A stretch of DNA of 64,000 nt, from positions 1-64,000 of the forward strand of contig CAOTKV010000005.1 of NCBI GenBank assembly GCA_948530865.1, in the 5' to 3' direction. This DNA is from an uncultured Clostridia bacterium. Its GTDB lineage: Bacteria; Bacillota; Clostridia; TANB77; CAG-508. Both the position numbers and the translations under genes were made by a program. The notes under the pieces are model-generated. The model searched no databases. It saw only the letters and a list, made by a program, of their open reading frames with translations, and was not told the origin of the DNA. This document shows, piece by piece, positions 7,803 to 16,456 of the stretch (the stretch's first letter is position 1; each line of letters opens with the position of its first letter).

Positions 7803-8303
7803 ATGAAAAAAGAAAAATTGAAAATATTATTAAAAAAAGTTGGTTATGAACCCGAAATTAAATTTATAGATAATACTTTAAAAGCAAAACAACAAATTGT
7901 TGGTGGTTTAATTGAAGTTATTGATTTTACAGATGATACTTTAATTATATGCAATGAAGAAGGAAAACTTTTAGATTTACCACCTAATACTCTATTTGAT
8001 ATGGATTATATCGCAGGAGATTATTTTGTAGTTGGAAATGACTTTGAAAATGCTGATTTTAAATCATTAACTGATGAACAAATAAAAAACGTAACCCCCA
8101 TAATAAATGAAAAATCCCTTAAATATTCTAAAAAAGATTTAGATGAATACTCTCCAGATAATCATTATGTAATAATGGCAACACCAAAAAAAGAATTATT
8201 AGATTTCATTAATGATTACGAAAGCGAATTTTTAACAAAATTAGATAATGATTCTAATGAACATCTTGCAGAAGATTATAACGAGAAAGATTTTGAATCT
8301 TAA
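7803..8303 (+). CDS. DUF3846 domain protein
   Basis: This 166-aa protein resembles the DUF3846 family in residues 20-90, with VGGLIEVIDFTDDTLIICNEEG followed by LPPN and GDYFVVGND. The family occurs on mobile elements of Firmicutes next to anti-restriction and RadC-like genes and has no firm function. ATG follows AAGGAG. The gene lies 12 bp after the RadC-like gene in the same operon. The C-terminal 70 residues are acidic and not conserved. Confidence 0.6.
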   Translation: MKKEKLKILLKKVGYEPEIKFIDNTLKAKQQIVGGLIEVIDFTDDTLIICNEEGKLLDLPPNTLFDMDYIAGDYFVVGNDFENADFKSLTDEQIKNVTPIINEKSLKYSKKDLDEYSPDNHYVIMATPKKELLDFINDYESEFLTKLDNDSNEHLAEDYNEKDFES

Positions 8304-8315
8304 GGTGGTGTTTAT

Positions 8316-8657
8316 ATGAATAAAAGTAAAAAAGAAATTCAACCTAAATTAGAAAATAAATTAAGTACAGAACTTAAAAATTATAAAACTGAACTTTTAA
8401 AAGATAGTAAAAATGAGATTTTTGAACATTCATATCAAACAACTATTAAAGAAGAGATTAAAAACTTTATTTTAGAAATATCAACACAATTAAGTATCAA
8501 CGATTTAGAATCACTCTACAATACAAAAGATATTTTAAATACAATTTATGATGACTGGCTTAAATATGATTCCCCATTTAGTACAGATTTGGAAAATTGC
8601 ATATTTGAATCAGTTGAACATATAAAGAAAAGATATTTAGAAGATTATGAAAAATAA
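8316..8657 (+). CDS. Hypothetical acidic helical protein
   Basis: This 113-aa, mostly helical and highly charged protein begins MNKSKKEIQPKLENK. ATG follows AAGGTGG, 12 bp behind the DUF3846 gene, and a terminator follows. I recognise no domain. It is the last gene of the 6353-8657 operon. Confidence 0.55.
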   Translation: MNKSKKEIQPKLENKLSTELKNYKTELLKDSKNEIFEHSYQTTIKEEIKNFILEISTQLSINDLESLYNTKDILNTIYDDWLKYDSPFSTDLENCIFESVEHIKKRYLEDYEK

Positions 8658-8672
8658 ATAAATTTAAACTAT

Positions 8673-8700
8673 TGAGGCTATTAACAGTAGCCTCTTTTTT
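8673..8700 (+). terminator. Terminator after the accessory operon
   Basis: GAGGCTA and TAGCCTC pair around TTAACAG (8673-8693), followed by T6. It separates the accessory operon from the excisionase/integrase pair. Confidence 0.85.
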
Positions 8701-8733
8701 ATACACAAAATTTATAAATAGTGAGGTAAAAAA

Positions 8734-9006
8734 ATGAATGAAGAATTAAAAATTAAATTAATTATGCATTATATAGCAAAATCACATAGAGACGCATTTT
8801 CTAATATGACTGTTTATGATGTTGCAAAAGATTTGAAAATTGGAATGACTAGAGCTTACGAATTATTTAATGAAAAGGATTTTCCCTCTGTAACAGTTGG
8901 AAAAACAAAAGTTGTTATGGTTCTTTCTTATTATGCGTGGAAATATGAAAAGTACAATAAAAATTTAACAATAAGTAGTAATCTCGGAGGTGATTCTAAT
9001 GCCTAA
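8734..9006 (+). CDS. xis: Excisionase-like helix-turn-helix protein
   Basis: This 90-aa protein has a winged-helix-like segment typical of excisionases (residues 20-60, MTVYDVAKDLKIGMTRAYELFN then FPSVTVGKTKVVM). It overlaps the integrase reading frame, the usual arrangement for Xis/Int, and is expected to bend DNA at the attachment site and favour excision. ATG follows GTGAGG. The assignment rests on size, fold pattern and position. Confidence 0.7.
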   Translation: MNEELKIKLIMHYIAKSHRDAFSNMTVYDVAKDLKIGMTRAYELFNEKDFPSVTVGKTKVVMVLSYYAWKYEKYNKNLTISSNLGGDSNA

Positions 9007-10219
9007 AATGGTAGGACAAGGTTCTGTTTATCAAGATAAAAGAAATGGTAAATGGGTTGCCCAATTTAGAATAATTAATGATAATGGTACAAAATCAAAA
9101 AAATCTTTTTCATGTAAAAGTAAAGAAGAAGCTTATAGCAAACTTGCAGAACAGAGATATGAAATGGATAATTCAAAAACTATTCAAGATGTTGGTTTAA
9201 GTTTAGTAGATTTAATAAAGTTAATGCGTGAAGATAAATTTAATGCAAACATTATTGGAGAAGCTCAATATCATAAACTAGATTATGATATAAAAAGAAT
9301 TGAAAAATATGGTCTAGGAAATAAAAATATTCAAGACATAACTTATAAAGATATTCAAAATTTCTTAAATTTCTTGAATGATAATTATAGTGCTTCAACT
9401 AGAGACCATACATATCAATTAATAGAAAAAAATATGGATTTAGCATACAAGAGAAAATTTATAGATGATAATCCATGTGATTTAGTAATAAAGCCAAGAA
9501 GTAAAAAAAGTGCTAAACTAATTGAATCTTTAACTGTTGATGAACAACAAAAATTAAGTACTTATCTTATGAGTGTATCATTAGAAAAAGAACCTTTAAA
9601 AAACGTATTTTTAATACAAATGTATATGGGATTAAGAATTAGTGAAGCTTTATCTTTAAAGAAAAGTGATTTTGATTTAGATAAAAATATTCTACATATA
9701 AATAAAACTATGACAATTGATAAATATGGATATACAATTATAGGAGATAAAACAAAAAATGAAGCTGGAATCAGGGATTTACCTATCCCTGATTTTTTAC
9801 TTCCATATATAAAAGAGCAACTACCTAAAGCAGATAAAAATGATCATAATTTATTATTTTATAAAAATCACCCACTAAATCATTGTGGAGCAAATGCGAT
9901 ATTCAAGAGAATTTGTAGTAATCTAAATATATTTAAACCCAATTTAGCAACTCATGTTTTAAGACATACTTATGGGACAAGATGTATTGAAGCAGGTATG
10001 CCTCCTGTTGTTCTTCAAAGATTAATGGGACATAAAGATATAAAAGTAACTTTAAATACTTATACATCTGTCTTAAATAAGTTTAAAGAAGATGAAATTT
10101 ATAAAGTATCTCAATATTATGCAAAAAATAACTTAATAATGAAAACCGAAAATCAAAAAGAATCATTGTTATTAAATAATGAAGATAAAAATCTAAAATT
10201 TCCTGATATTGAAATATAA
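8999..10219 (+). CDS. int: Tyrosine integrase (Tn916/phage-type)
   Basis: This 406-aa site-specific tyrosine recombinase has an AP2-like arm-binding start (GQGSVYQDKRNGKWVAQF), a SAM-like core-binding domain (about residues 70-165) and a catalytic domain with Arg in MGLRISEALSLK, HVLRHTYGTRCIEAG, LMGHKDIKVTLNTY and the nucleophile in TYTSVL. I place the start at ATG 8999 because GGAGGT lies 7 nt upstream; a GTG nine bases earlier lacks such a site. It lies 240 bp from the 3' end of tRNA-Gln, marking this as one end of the element. Confidence 0.93.
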   Translation: MPKMVGQGSVYQDKRNGKWVAQFRIINDNGTKSKKSFSCKSKEEAYSKLAEQRYEMDNSKTIQDVGLSLVDLIKLMREDKFNANIIGEAQYHKLDYDIKRIEKYGLGNKNIQDITYKDIQNFLNFLNDNYSASTRDHTYQLIEKNMDLAYKRKFIDDNPCDLVIKPRSKKSAKLIESLTVDEQQKLSTYLMSVSLEKEPLKNVFLIQMYMGLRISEALSLKKSDFDLDKNILHINKTMTIDKYGYTIIGDKTKNEAGIRDLPIPDFLLPYIKEQLPKADKNDHNLLFYKNHPLNHCGANAIFKRICSNLNIFKPNLATHVLRHTYGTRCIEAGMPPVVLQRLMGHKDIKVTLNTYTSVLNKFKEDEIYKVSQYYAKNNLIMKTENQKESLLLNNEDKNLKFPDIEI

Positions 10220-10431
10220 TCTCCTGTAATCCTTATATATCAAGGGACTACATTTTTCAATTTTGTAGTACCACGTAGTCCCAAATGAATAAAATCAAGC
10301 ACAAATGAGCGATAAATTTCAACAATGAAACGCACTAATATCAAGGCATACGTGTCATAAAGTCCCATTTTTATGAGTTTAATAAGGTTTTTGAGTCAAA
10401 AATCCTTGTAAGTCTTGCTACAAAAGAAAAA
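10220..10431. other. Non-coding element end, candidate attachment region
   Basis: No gene is seen. GGGACTAC (10244-10251) is repeated inverted as GTAGTCCC (10275-10282), with an inner palindrome TACA..TTTTGTA, the kind of paired site that integrases bind. The crossover could be here or in the tRNA-Gln 3' end at 10457. The matching second att copy lies outside the window, so neither can be proved. Confidence 0.35.
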
Positions 10432-10456
10432 GACAGATTTTTCAATCTGTCTTTTT
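10432..10456. terminator. Bidirectional hairpin between integrase end and tRNA-Gln
   Basis: GACAGAT (10432-10438) pairs with ATCTGTC (10445-10451), with A-rich and T6 flanks on both sides. It serves as the tRNA operon terminator on the minus strand. Confidence 0.8.
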
Positions 10457-10532
10457 TGGCTGGGCTGGGTAGATTCGAACTACCGAAATGCCAGAGTCAA
10501 AGTCTGGTGCCTTACCGCTTGGCTACAGCCCA
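10457..10532 (-). tRNA. tRNA-Gln (TTG)
   Basis: A full cloverleaf on the minus strand: acceptor TGGGCTG with CAGCCCA, discriminator G, encoded CCA, anticodon loop CTTTGAC giving anticodon TTG, and T-arm GGTAGTTCGAATCTACC. Its 3' end faces the integrase, a common attachment target. Confidence 0.95.
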
Positions 10533-10548
10533 ATATATATATAATTAG

Positions 10549-10626
10549 TGGGGTGGAAGATGGGACTCGAACCCACGGTCTTCAGTGCCACAAACTGACG
10601 CGTTAACCAACTACGCTACATCCACC
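10549..10626 (-). tRNA. tRNA-His (GTG)
   Basis: A cloverleaf on the minus strand with anticodon loop TTGTGGC (anticodon GTG), T-loop GGGTTCGAGTCCC, discriminator C73, encoded CCA and an extra G before the acceptor stem, as required for tRNA-His. One U-U mismatch appears near the base of the acceptor stem. It probably shares a transcript with tRNA-Gln 16 bp downstream. Confidence 0.94.
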
Positions 10627-10706
10627 ATATTATGGTGATTTCTCACAACGCTCTTATATTTTAAAACAAATTTCATAGTTTGTCAAGCACTTTTTACTAA
10701 AATCAA

Positions 10707-10739
10707 AAAAGACTTATACCATTTAAGTACAAGTCTTTT
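10707..10739 (-). terminator. Terminator of the sortase gene
   Basis: AAGACTT (10709-10715) pairs with AAGTCTT (10731-10737), with T6 after it on the minus strand. Confidence 0.8.
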
Positions 10740-10748
10740 AATCCAATT

Positions 10749-11480
10749 TTATTGTTGTGGTACTTCTGAACCTTTTTCAGCTGCCCATATAATAATTCTT
10801 GCTTTACTATCATCTGTACAAGTTTGTAGTGAGATTTCTCTTCTTCCTTGTGTATCTCTTGTCATGTATGTAGCATCATTTGCATCTGTCTCATAAATCT
10901 TATAAATTATGTATGTAACTTCTTCACCTTTTTGATCAGTGATTTTTATTTCATCTCCATTTTTTAATTTTTTATTATTTGAGAAAAATGTTCCATTTCT
11001 ATAGTTATGTCCATAAATTGAAGTATTTCCTACTTCGTTTAGACCAGGTCCATATGCTATACCTACAGCAATTTCCAAAGATTTCTTTGTTACAGATTCA
11101 AGTACTGGATAATTAACCTTTGTTGCAGGAATTTCTATTTTCCCTTTTATTTCATAACCTTCATAATATGCAACTTCTGGTTCTTTTTCTTCCTTATTTT
11201 TCTCTTCCTCTGCTCTTTTATTTTCTTCATCTGTTGCTAATTGATTTGCAATATCTTCTAACGAAGAACTTGTTTCATTTGACACTTCATTTTGATCATT
11301 CTTGTTAACTTTTTTCTTTACTACCTTAGTAGCATTTTCAAATTCATCTAATGCTGATTGCGCATTATTATCTATTTTCTTTGCATTTAATGTATCATAT
11401 GCAAAATATCCTACAACACCTAATATTGCAACTATTAATACTACTAGAATCATTGTTAATATATTACTAAATTTGGACAT
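10749..11480 (-). CDS. Class D-like sortase
   Basis: This 243-aa membrane transpeptidase has an N-terminal anchor (residues 8-30), a charged linker rich in Glu and Lys (about 50-95), then the sortase barrel. The catalytic His is in IYGHNY (about residue 160), the Cys in SLQTCTDD (about 220) and the Arg in KARIIIW. A single N-terminal anchor and the TCT...R spacing fit class D/E housekeeping-type sortases, which link surface proteins to peptidoglycan or pili. ATG follows GGGAGG. No substrate with an LPxTG-type tail is visible nearby. Confidence 0.85.
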   Translation of the reverse strand: MSKFSNILTMILVVLIVAILGVVGYFAYDTLNAKKIDNNAQSALDEFENATKVVKKKVNKNDQNEVSNETSSSLEDIANQLATDEENKRAEEEKNKEEKEPEVAYYEGYEIKGKIEIPATKVNYPVLESVTKKSLEIAVGIAYGPGLNEVGNTSIYGHNYRNGTFFSNNKKLKNGDEIKITDQKGEEVTYIIYKIYETDANDATYMTRDTQGRREISLQTCTDDSKARIIIWAAEKGSEVPQQ

Positions 11481-11605
11481 GTTTCTATGCCTCCCATCTT
11501 TTAAATTTACATAATTTCATAACTATATTATACCATATAAGCATTTTTAAATCAAGAAATTTGATATATTTATAATCTATATATTTTTATCCTACTTATG
11601 TAAAA

Positions 11606-11634
11606 AATCTTCAGTACCAAACTGAAGATTTTTC
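11606..11634 (-). terminator. Terminator of alaS
   Basis: AAAATCTTCAGT pairs with ACTGAAGATTTT around a short loop, with T-rich flanks, directly after the alaS stop. Confidence 0.85.
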
Positions 11635-11639
11635 ATATT

Positions 11640-13391
11640 TTATTCTAATATTGCTTTTATTCTTCTTACTCCTGAAGATGATGCTTCTTCTTTCTTAATT
11701 TTGAAGTGTCCTAATTTTCCAGTACATTCAACATGAGGTCCACCACATAGTTCTATTGATACATCTCCAATTTTATATACAGTAACAATATCTCCATATT
11801 TATCTAAAAACATTGCTTCTGCTCCCATATTTAAAGCTTCTTCTTTTTTCATTTCCATTCTTTCAACTGGAATATCTTGAGCTATATACTCATTTATTAA
11901 ATCTTCAACTTTTTGTTTTTCTTCATCTGTCATTTTAGCACCATGTGAAAAGTCAAATCTCATTCTTTCTGATGTTATATTACTTCCCTTTTGATGTACA
12001 TGCTCTCCTAAAACTACTTTTAAAGCTGCATTTAAAAGATGTGTTGCTGTGTGATACTTTGTTTCCATTTCTCCTGTTGAAGCTAAACCACCTTTGAACT
12101 TTTGCTCACTTCCTAATCTTGATTTTTCTTGATGTTCTTTAAATAATTTTTGATAATCAGACATATCAACTTCCAACCCTTCTTCTTTTGCAAGCTCTTC
12201 TGTCATTTCTGGTGGAAATCCATATGTTTCATAAAGATTAAATACAGCTTCTGTATCTAAAACTTTTTTTCCTGCATTTCTAGTTCTATTTGCAACTTTT
12301 TCAAATTCTCTTTCACCATTTTGTAATGTTTTTACAAATTTATTTTTTTCTTCTATAATTACATTTTTAATCACGTCTTCATTTTGCTTTAATTCTGGAT
12401 ATAGTTCTTTTAAAGCTTCTATTGATGTATCAATAATTTCTGGTAATTTATCTAAATCTATTTCAAGTTTATTTAAATGTCTTGTCATTCTACGAAGTAA
12501 TCTTCTTAAAATATATCCTCTATCAACATTACTTGGTCTACCACCATCATTTATTATCATCATGCTTGAACGTAAATGTTCTGCAACAATTCTTCTACTT
12601 TGAATATTATCTACTTTTTGTAATTGAACTAGCTTATCCATTACAGGAGCAAATAATTCTATTTCAAATGGTGTTTCTTTTCCTTGTAAAAGCATTGTCA
12701 TTCTCTCTAATCCTAAACCTGTATCAACATTTTGTTGTTTCAATTTAGAATATCCATTTTTATCTTTATAAAATTCCATGAAAACATTGTTCCAAATTTC
12801 CACATATTTTCCGCACCCGCAAGAAGGATTACATACTTCTGAACACTTTGGTTTTCCTGTATCATAAAACATTTCTGTATCTGGTCCGCAAGGTCCTTCT
12901 TCTCCTGCTATCCACCAGTTATCATCTTTTCCAAAGAAATAAATTCTTTCATCTGGAATACCTGCTTTTTTCCATGCTTCATATGCTACTTCATCTTTTC
13001 CACAATCTTCATCACCAGCAAAACATGTAACAGATAATTTTTCAGCTGGAATTTCTAATTCTTTTGTTAAAAATTCATAACTCATTGCTATTGATTCTTC
13101 TTTAAAATAGTCTCCAAGTGACCAGTTACCAAGCATTTCAAAATATGTTAAATGACGATTATCTCCTACTTCATCAATATCGTTTGTTCTAACACATTTT
13201 TGAAAATCTGTTAATCTTGTTCCTGATGGATGTTTTTGTCCTAAAAGATATGGAACTAGTGGTTGCATACCAGCTGTTGTAAATAAAACTGAAGGATCAT
13301 TTTCAGGAATTACTGGTGCTGAAGGAATTACACTATGTCCATGATTTTTAAAAAAGTTTAAATATTTATTTCGTATTTCAATTGCTTTCAT
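11640..13391 (-). CDS. alaS: Alanyl-tRNA synthetase, short form without C-Ala domain
   Basis: This 583-aa enzyme charges tRNA-Ala. The catalytic domain (residues 1-250, with FTTAGMQPLVPYLLGQKHP, GDNRHLTYFEMLGNWSLGDYF), the tRNA-recognition helices (to about 440) and the editing domain are present, including the zinc-site motifs HTATHLLNAAL and CGGPHVECTG. The chain stops right after the editing domain (ASSSGVRRIKAILE), whereas most bacterial AlaRS run to about 870 aa with DHHA1 and C-Ala domains. The stop is followed at once by a terminator, so it is not a frame-broken longer gene. ATG follows GGGAG. Confidence 0.88.
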   Translation of the reverse strand: MKAIEIRNKYLNFFKNHGHSVIPSAPVIPENDPSVLFTTAGMQPLVPYLLGQKHPSGTRLTDFQKCVRTNDIDEVGDNRHLTYFEMLGNWSLGDYFKEESIAMSYEFLTKELEIPAEKLSVTCFAGDEDCGKDEVAYEAWKKAGIPDERIYFFGKDDNWWIAGEEGPCGPDTEMFYDTGKPKCSEVCNPSCGCGKYVEIWNNVFMEFYKDKNGYSKLKQQNVDTGLGLERMTMLLQGKETPFEIELFAPVMDKLVQLQKVDNIQSRRIVAEHLRSSMMIINDGGRPSNVDRGYILRRLLRRMTRHLNKLEIDLDKLPEIIDTSIEALKELYPELKQNEDVIKNVIIEEKNKFVKTLQNGEREFEKVANRTRNAGKKVLDTEAVFNLYETYGFPPEMTEELAKEEGLEVDMSDYQKLFKEHQEKSRLGSEQKFKGGLASTGEMETKYHTATHLLNAALKVVLGEHVHQKGSNITSERMRFDFSHGAKMTDEEKQKVEDLINEYIAQDIPVERMEMKKEEALNMGAEAMFLDKYGDIVTVYKIGDVSIELCGGPHVECTGKLGHFKIKKEEASSSGVRRIKAILE

Positions 13392-13460
13392 AAGCTTCTC
13401 CCTTTATTTATAAAATAACTTTTAAGATTATATTACAAAATTGCATTATTTTCAAGTGAA

Positions 13461-13500
13461 ATTTAGGGACGCTCGAAAAATTTCACTAAACTTCAAAAAA
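13461..13500. repeat. Dispersed palindromic repeat, copy 1
   Basis: Paired TGAAATTT/AAATTTCA arms surround GGGACGCTC. The same core (GAGCGTCCCTAAATTTCA on one strand) recurs in the other orientation at 22745-22785 and in degenerate form near 30166-30200. All three are in intergenic positions. Confidence 0.55.
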
Positions 13501-13501
13501 A

Positions 13502-13526
13502 GATGCTAGAATCTATATCTAGCATC
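13502..13526 (-). terminator. Terminator after the Sel1 gene
   Basis: GATGCTAGA (13502-13510) pairs with TCTAGCATC (13518-13526), with T7 on the minus strand. Confidence 0.88.
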
Positions 13527-13536
13527 CTTAATAAAC

Positions 13537-14046
13537 TTAAATTTCTTTTCCAAATAAATTTTTATATTCTAACAGTACTTTATTTTGTAATTCTCCAACA
13601 TATTCTTTTGTTCTACCTTCAAAATCAACTATACTATAAAATTCTTCAAGTCCTGCATCTTGATTTCCATATATTGGTTTTCCTAATACTACTTTTTTAT
13701 ATTCTTCAGCTTTTTCGTTATTTTTCTCAACTCCATCACCCCAGTAATATAATTTTCCTAAATAATATTTAGAAAATGTATTATCTGCATTTGCTGATTT
13801 TTCGAAATACTCTTTTGCTTTTAAATGGTCTGTTTGAACTCCATTACCATTATAATAAATTTTTCCTAAGAAATAATTAGAACCTGAAGAACCTCTCTCA
13901 GCAGCTACTTCAAAATATCCTTTAGCTTTTCCATAATCTAATCCAACTCCTACTCCATAAAAGTATCTTTGTCCTAATTCATAAATTGCTCCAACATCTC
14001 CACCTTTTGCTAAATTTTCTAATTCTTTAATATTTTTTGTACTCAT
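13537..14046 (-). CDS. Sel1-repeat protein
   Basis: This 169-aa protein has three Sel1-like (TPR-related) repeats between residues 17 and 120: AIYELGQRYFYGVGV, SNYFLGKIYYNGNGV and SKYYLGKLYYWGDGV, each followed by a KAKEYFE-type helix. These solenoids usually mediate protein-protein contacts. There is no signal peptide, so it should be cytoplasmic. ATG follows GAGGGGG. The partner is unknown. Confidence 0.85.
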   Translation of the reverse strand: MSTKNIKELENLAKGGDVGAIYELGQRYFYGVGVGLDYGKAKGYFEVAAERGSSGSNYFLGKIYYNGNGVQTDHLKAKEYFEKSANADNTFSKYYLGKLYYWGDGVEKNNEKAEEYKKVVLGKPIYGNQDAGLEEFYSIVDFEGRTKEYVGELQNKVLLEYKNLFGKEI

Positions 14047-14185
14047 ATCAAATTCCCCCTCAAAATAATCTAATGATTATTTTTCAACTCTAATTATTAA
14101 TAATATTTTAACACTTTATTCCAAAATTTACTATAAATTTTATATTACAATAATAATACAAATAGAATACAACTTTAATCAATTA

Positions 14186-14217
14186 AAAGCCCAATCTACT
14201 AGGTGATTAGGCTTTTT
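14186..14217 (-). terminator. Terminator of spoVT
   Basis: AAAAGCCCAATC pairs imperfectly with GATTAGGCTTTTT across a short loop, 65 bp beyond the spoVT stop. Confidence 0.7.
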
Positions 14218-14283
14218 ATTATATACATATCACTCTTGACAAATACAATTTATTTTTCTTTTAAAAAATCTACTTTGTCAAGT

Positions 14284-14838
14284 CTAAATTTCTAAATGAT
14301 TTCCTAGGAAACCTGCTGCAGATTGAGCTACTTTATCTTCCACATCTCCCATTTTCTTTGATGGTTCTTTTGCTAAAAGTATAACACTTCCAATAACATC
14401 TCCATCAGAGATTATTGGGTATATTACTTGTGCATTATATATTCTTTCTCTTCCTTCATTTTGAGTTATTGGTATTGCAATTTCATTGTTTTCTTTACTT
14501 TTGAATACTTCTTTATTTTCAATTACTTCTTCTAATTCTTTACTTAATCCCTTTTCTAAAAAGTCTTTCTTTTGACCACCAGAAACGGCAATTACAGTAT
14601 CTTTATCTGTAATACATGCAATATGACCTGTTGTTTTTGAAATTGTATCTGCATATGTGCTAGCAAATTCTGTTAGTTCGCCAATTGGAGAATATTTTTT
14701 TAAAATTATTTCTCCTTCCTTGTCTGTAAAAATCTCTAATGGATCGCCTTCTTTTATGTGATGAACTTTTCTAATTTCTTTTGGGATAACAAGTCTACCT
14801 AAATCATCAATTCTTCTTACAACGCCTGTTGCTTTCAT
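14284..14838 (-). CDS. spoVT: Stage V sporulation protein T (AbrB/GAF regulator)
   Basis: This 184-aa protein has an AbrB-type swapped-hairpin DNA-binding domain in residues 1-50 (MKATGVVRRIDDLGRLVIPKEIR, EGDPLEIF) and a GAF-like domain in the rest (about 56-180, including IPITQNEGRERIYNAQVIYPI). Length and layout match SpoVT, the forespore regulator of late sporulation genes, and support a spore-forming host. ATG follows AAGGAGG. In Bacillus the gene is under sigma-G; no such promoter was confirmed here. Confidence 0.92.
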   Translation of the reverse strand: MKATGVVRRIDDLGRLVIPKEIRKVHHIKEGDPLEIFTDKEGEIILKKYSPIGELTEFASTYADTISKTTGHIACITDKDTVIAVSGGQKKDFLEKGLSKELEEVIENKEVFKSKENNEIAIPITQNEGRERIYNAQVIYPIISDGDVIGSVILLAKEPSKKMGDVEDKVAQSAAGFLGNHLEI

Positions 14839-14932
14839 AAAATCCTCCTTATATTTGTATTTATACTTTTATTATGACAAATTAGGAAAATTTTATACAT
14901 ATTTTTATTTTTTATTTATTTAATATTTTTTT

Positions 14933-15403
14933 TTAAAAATATTTTATTTCTATAAAGATTTTCATAAAAATATTTTTATTAACTAATGCCAAAGATTTCT
15001 CTATACTTAAGTCTTCTTCTACACTTTCTGTATGAATTTCTTCTATTTCAATTTCATTTTTTATGTTTTTAAAAATTTCATCTGGATTGTATTTTTCTAT
15101 TTTTTCATTTTCAATTTTTTCTAATTCTTTTTTATCTTTTAATTCAAATTCCTTTTTTTCTTCGTCAATTGCAATATAACTTCTATATATAAGAGCAATA
15201 ATTGCTCTTGCCTTGCTTGACACATCTTGTTCTTCTAAAGACATATATGGATTTATTTTTGAAATATAATTTTCATCTTTGTTTTCTCTTATAAATCTTA
15301 TAAAATTTTTAGGAATTTGTGAAACTACATCTGTATCTGTAAAATACAGAATATCACTTACTTCTGAAAATGCAATTTTATATTCTTTTTCATCAATGTT
15401 CAA
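14933..15403 (-). CDS. Hypothetical protein paired with an amidoligase
   Basis: This 156-aa protein has an N-terminal 85 residues that look globular (INPYMSLEEQDVSSKARAIIALIYRSYIA), then a highly charged linker (KDKKELEKIENEKIEKY), and ends in a hydrophobic segment. I do not recognise the family. I prefer the TTG start at 15403, because AAGGAGG is 9 nt upstream; an ATG nine bases earlier overlaps the ribosome binding site. It lies 31 bp downstream of the amidoligase gene, suggesting a joint operon. Confidence 0.55.
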   Translation of the reverse strand: MNIDEKEYKIAFSEVSDILYFTDTDVVSQIPKNFIRFIRENKDENYISKINPYMSLEEQDVSSKARAIIALIYRSYIAIDEEKKEFELKDKKELEKIENEKIEKYNPDEIFKNIKNEIEIEEIHTESVEEDLSIEKSLALVNKNIFMKIFIEIKYF

Positions 15404-15434
15404 ATGCCACATCCTCCTTATTAGTAGTATCTTT

Positions 15435-16232
15435 TTATTTAGATCCCATATTTGATAAATTTAAACCTGAATATCTTTGAACATCTAATTTGTGTTTAGC
15501 TAACATTTCTCTAAATACAGTTCTTTTTCTTGGCTTGGCTATTTTTAATTTTCCATTTTCTAATTGTTTTTGTATTTTCAATCCTCTTGGATATGCCATT
15601 CCATTTCTACCACTCAAATGCTTAACTAAAACAACATTTAATTTTCTTTCTGCATTAACCATATTCGTTATCATGTTTTTTCCAGTTTGTGCACACAATT
15701 TAATACAATCTTTAATACTACTAATATTTCTATCTTTTGGTAATGGATTTTTTAAAACTGCTTTAGCACAATCAATAAGTTTAGTATCTGACTGTTGCAG
15801 AGCTGAGCTTCTTATTACATCACCTTTTTCATTACACATTTTATAAACAAGTTCTTCTGATTCTGCCCATAATTTCAAAAAATTTTTCATTACTTCTGGA
15901 TTTTTTCTAAATATCCCTGAATCAAAATGTATATGACCTCCACAAGTATGATCAGTATATGCCTCTCTTTCTTTATCTCTTGGTGATTCTTTTATAGATT
16001 GGCATATCTGACCTATTTCTTCCCAAACAGAACTATCTTCTTTTTCTTGTAATACTGGTGAAACACATTCAGTTCCACCATCTGTTAAAGAAGAATCAAC
16101 TTCTGCTTTCCATTTTTTATCTTTAATTTTACTGATAACTCGTCTTTGATCTAAATTTTCTACTTCCAATTCTAGTCCAAATTTAATATACTCTGGCAAA
16201 TTCAAGTTTTCATTTTCTTTGGTTAATCTCAT
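15435..16232 (-). CDS. Putative amidoligase (ATP-grasp-like, Amidoligase_2 family)
   Basis: This 265-aa protein carries family signatures: the metal/ATP motif FGLELEVE (residues 18-25), EVDSSLTDGGTECVSP (about 45-60) and TCGGHIHFD (about 95-103). The family belongs to the COOH-NH2 ligase (GCS-like) superfamily, thought to form amide bonds in peptides or cell-wall components. The substrate cannot be told. ATG follows GGAG. It is grouped with the small downstream gene on one strand. Confidence 0.82.
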   Translation of the reverse strand: MRLTKENENLNLPEYIKFGLELEVENLDQRRVISKIKDKKWKAEVDSSLTDGGTECVSPVLQEKEDSSVWEEIGQICQSIKESPRDKEREAYTDHTCGGHIHFDSGIFRKNPEVMKNFLKLWAESEELVYKMCNEKGDVIRSSALQQSDTKLIDCAKAVLKNPLPKDRNISSIKDCIKLCAQTGKNMITNMVNAERKLNVVLVKHLSGRNGMAYPRGLKIQKQLENGKLKIAKPRKRTVFREMLAKHKLDVQRYSGLNLSNMGSK

Positions 16233-16274
16233 ATTTTACTCCAAAATCTATTTTTAGCTAATATCATATATTAA

Positions 16275-16308
16275 AAAAGACGACTAAATTTTAATTAGCC
16301 GTCTTTTT
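16275..16308 (-). terminator. Hairpin between amidoligase and nfo units
   Basis: AAAAGACGACTAA pairs with TTAGCCGTCTTTTT with one mismatch, giving a terminator for the leftward nfo transcript. The rest of 16233-16456 shows no gene. Confidence 0.7.
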
Positions 16309-16456
16309 ATAAATATATTTTAATTTGGGGATTTTACTAAATAATTTTCATTATTTTCTAAATAAAAAGAATCATCGCATCTCTCCTCTCTCTTTGGTAT
16401 AAGAACATTTTATACGATAATTCTTAAATTTAACTTAAAAATTAATTAAAAAATTA

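Noticed and set aside
10415..10606. A 63-codon plus-strand ORF
   Set aside because: It runs across the two tRNA genes and their spacer on the opposite strand; the tRNAs explain the sequence.
12482..13030. Plus-strand ORFs inside alaS
   Set aside because: They are antisense shadows rich in Leu, Phe and Tyr without binding sites. Similar shadows over valS, the pyr genes, dnaE, the tape measure and other genes were also dropped.
13392..13536. T-box leader for alaS
   Set aside because: No AAGGTGGTACCGCG-like sequence is present. The region has only the Sel1 terminator and the dispersed repeat.
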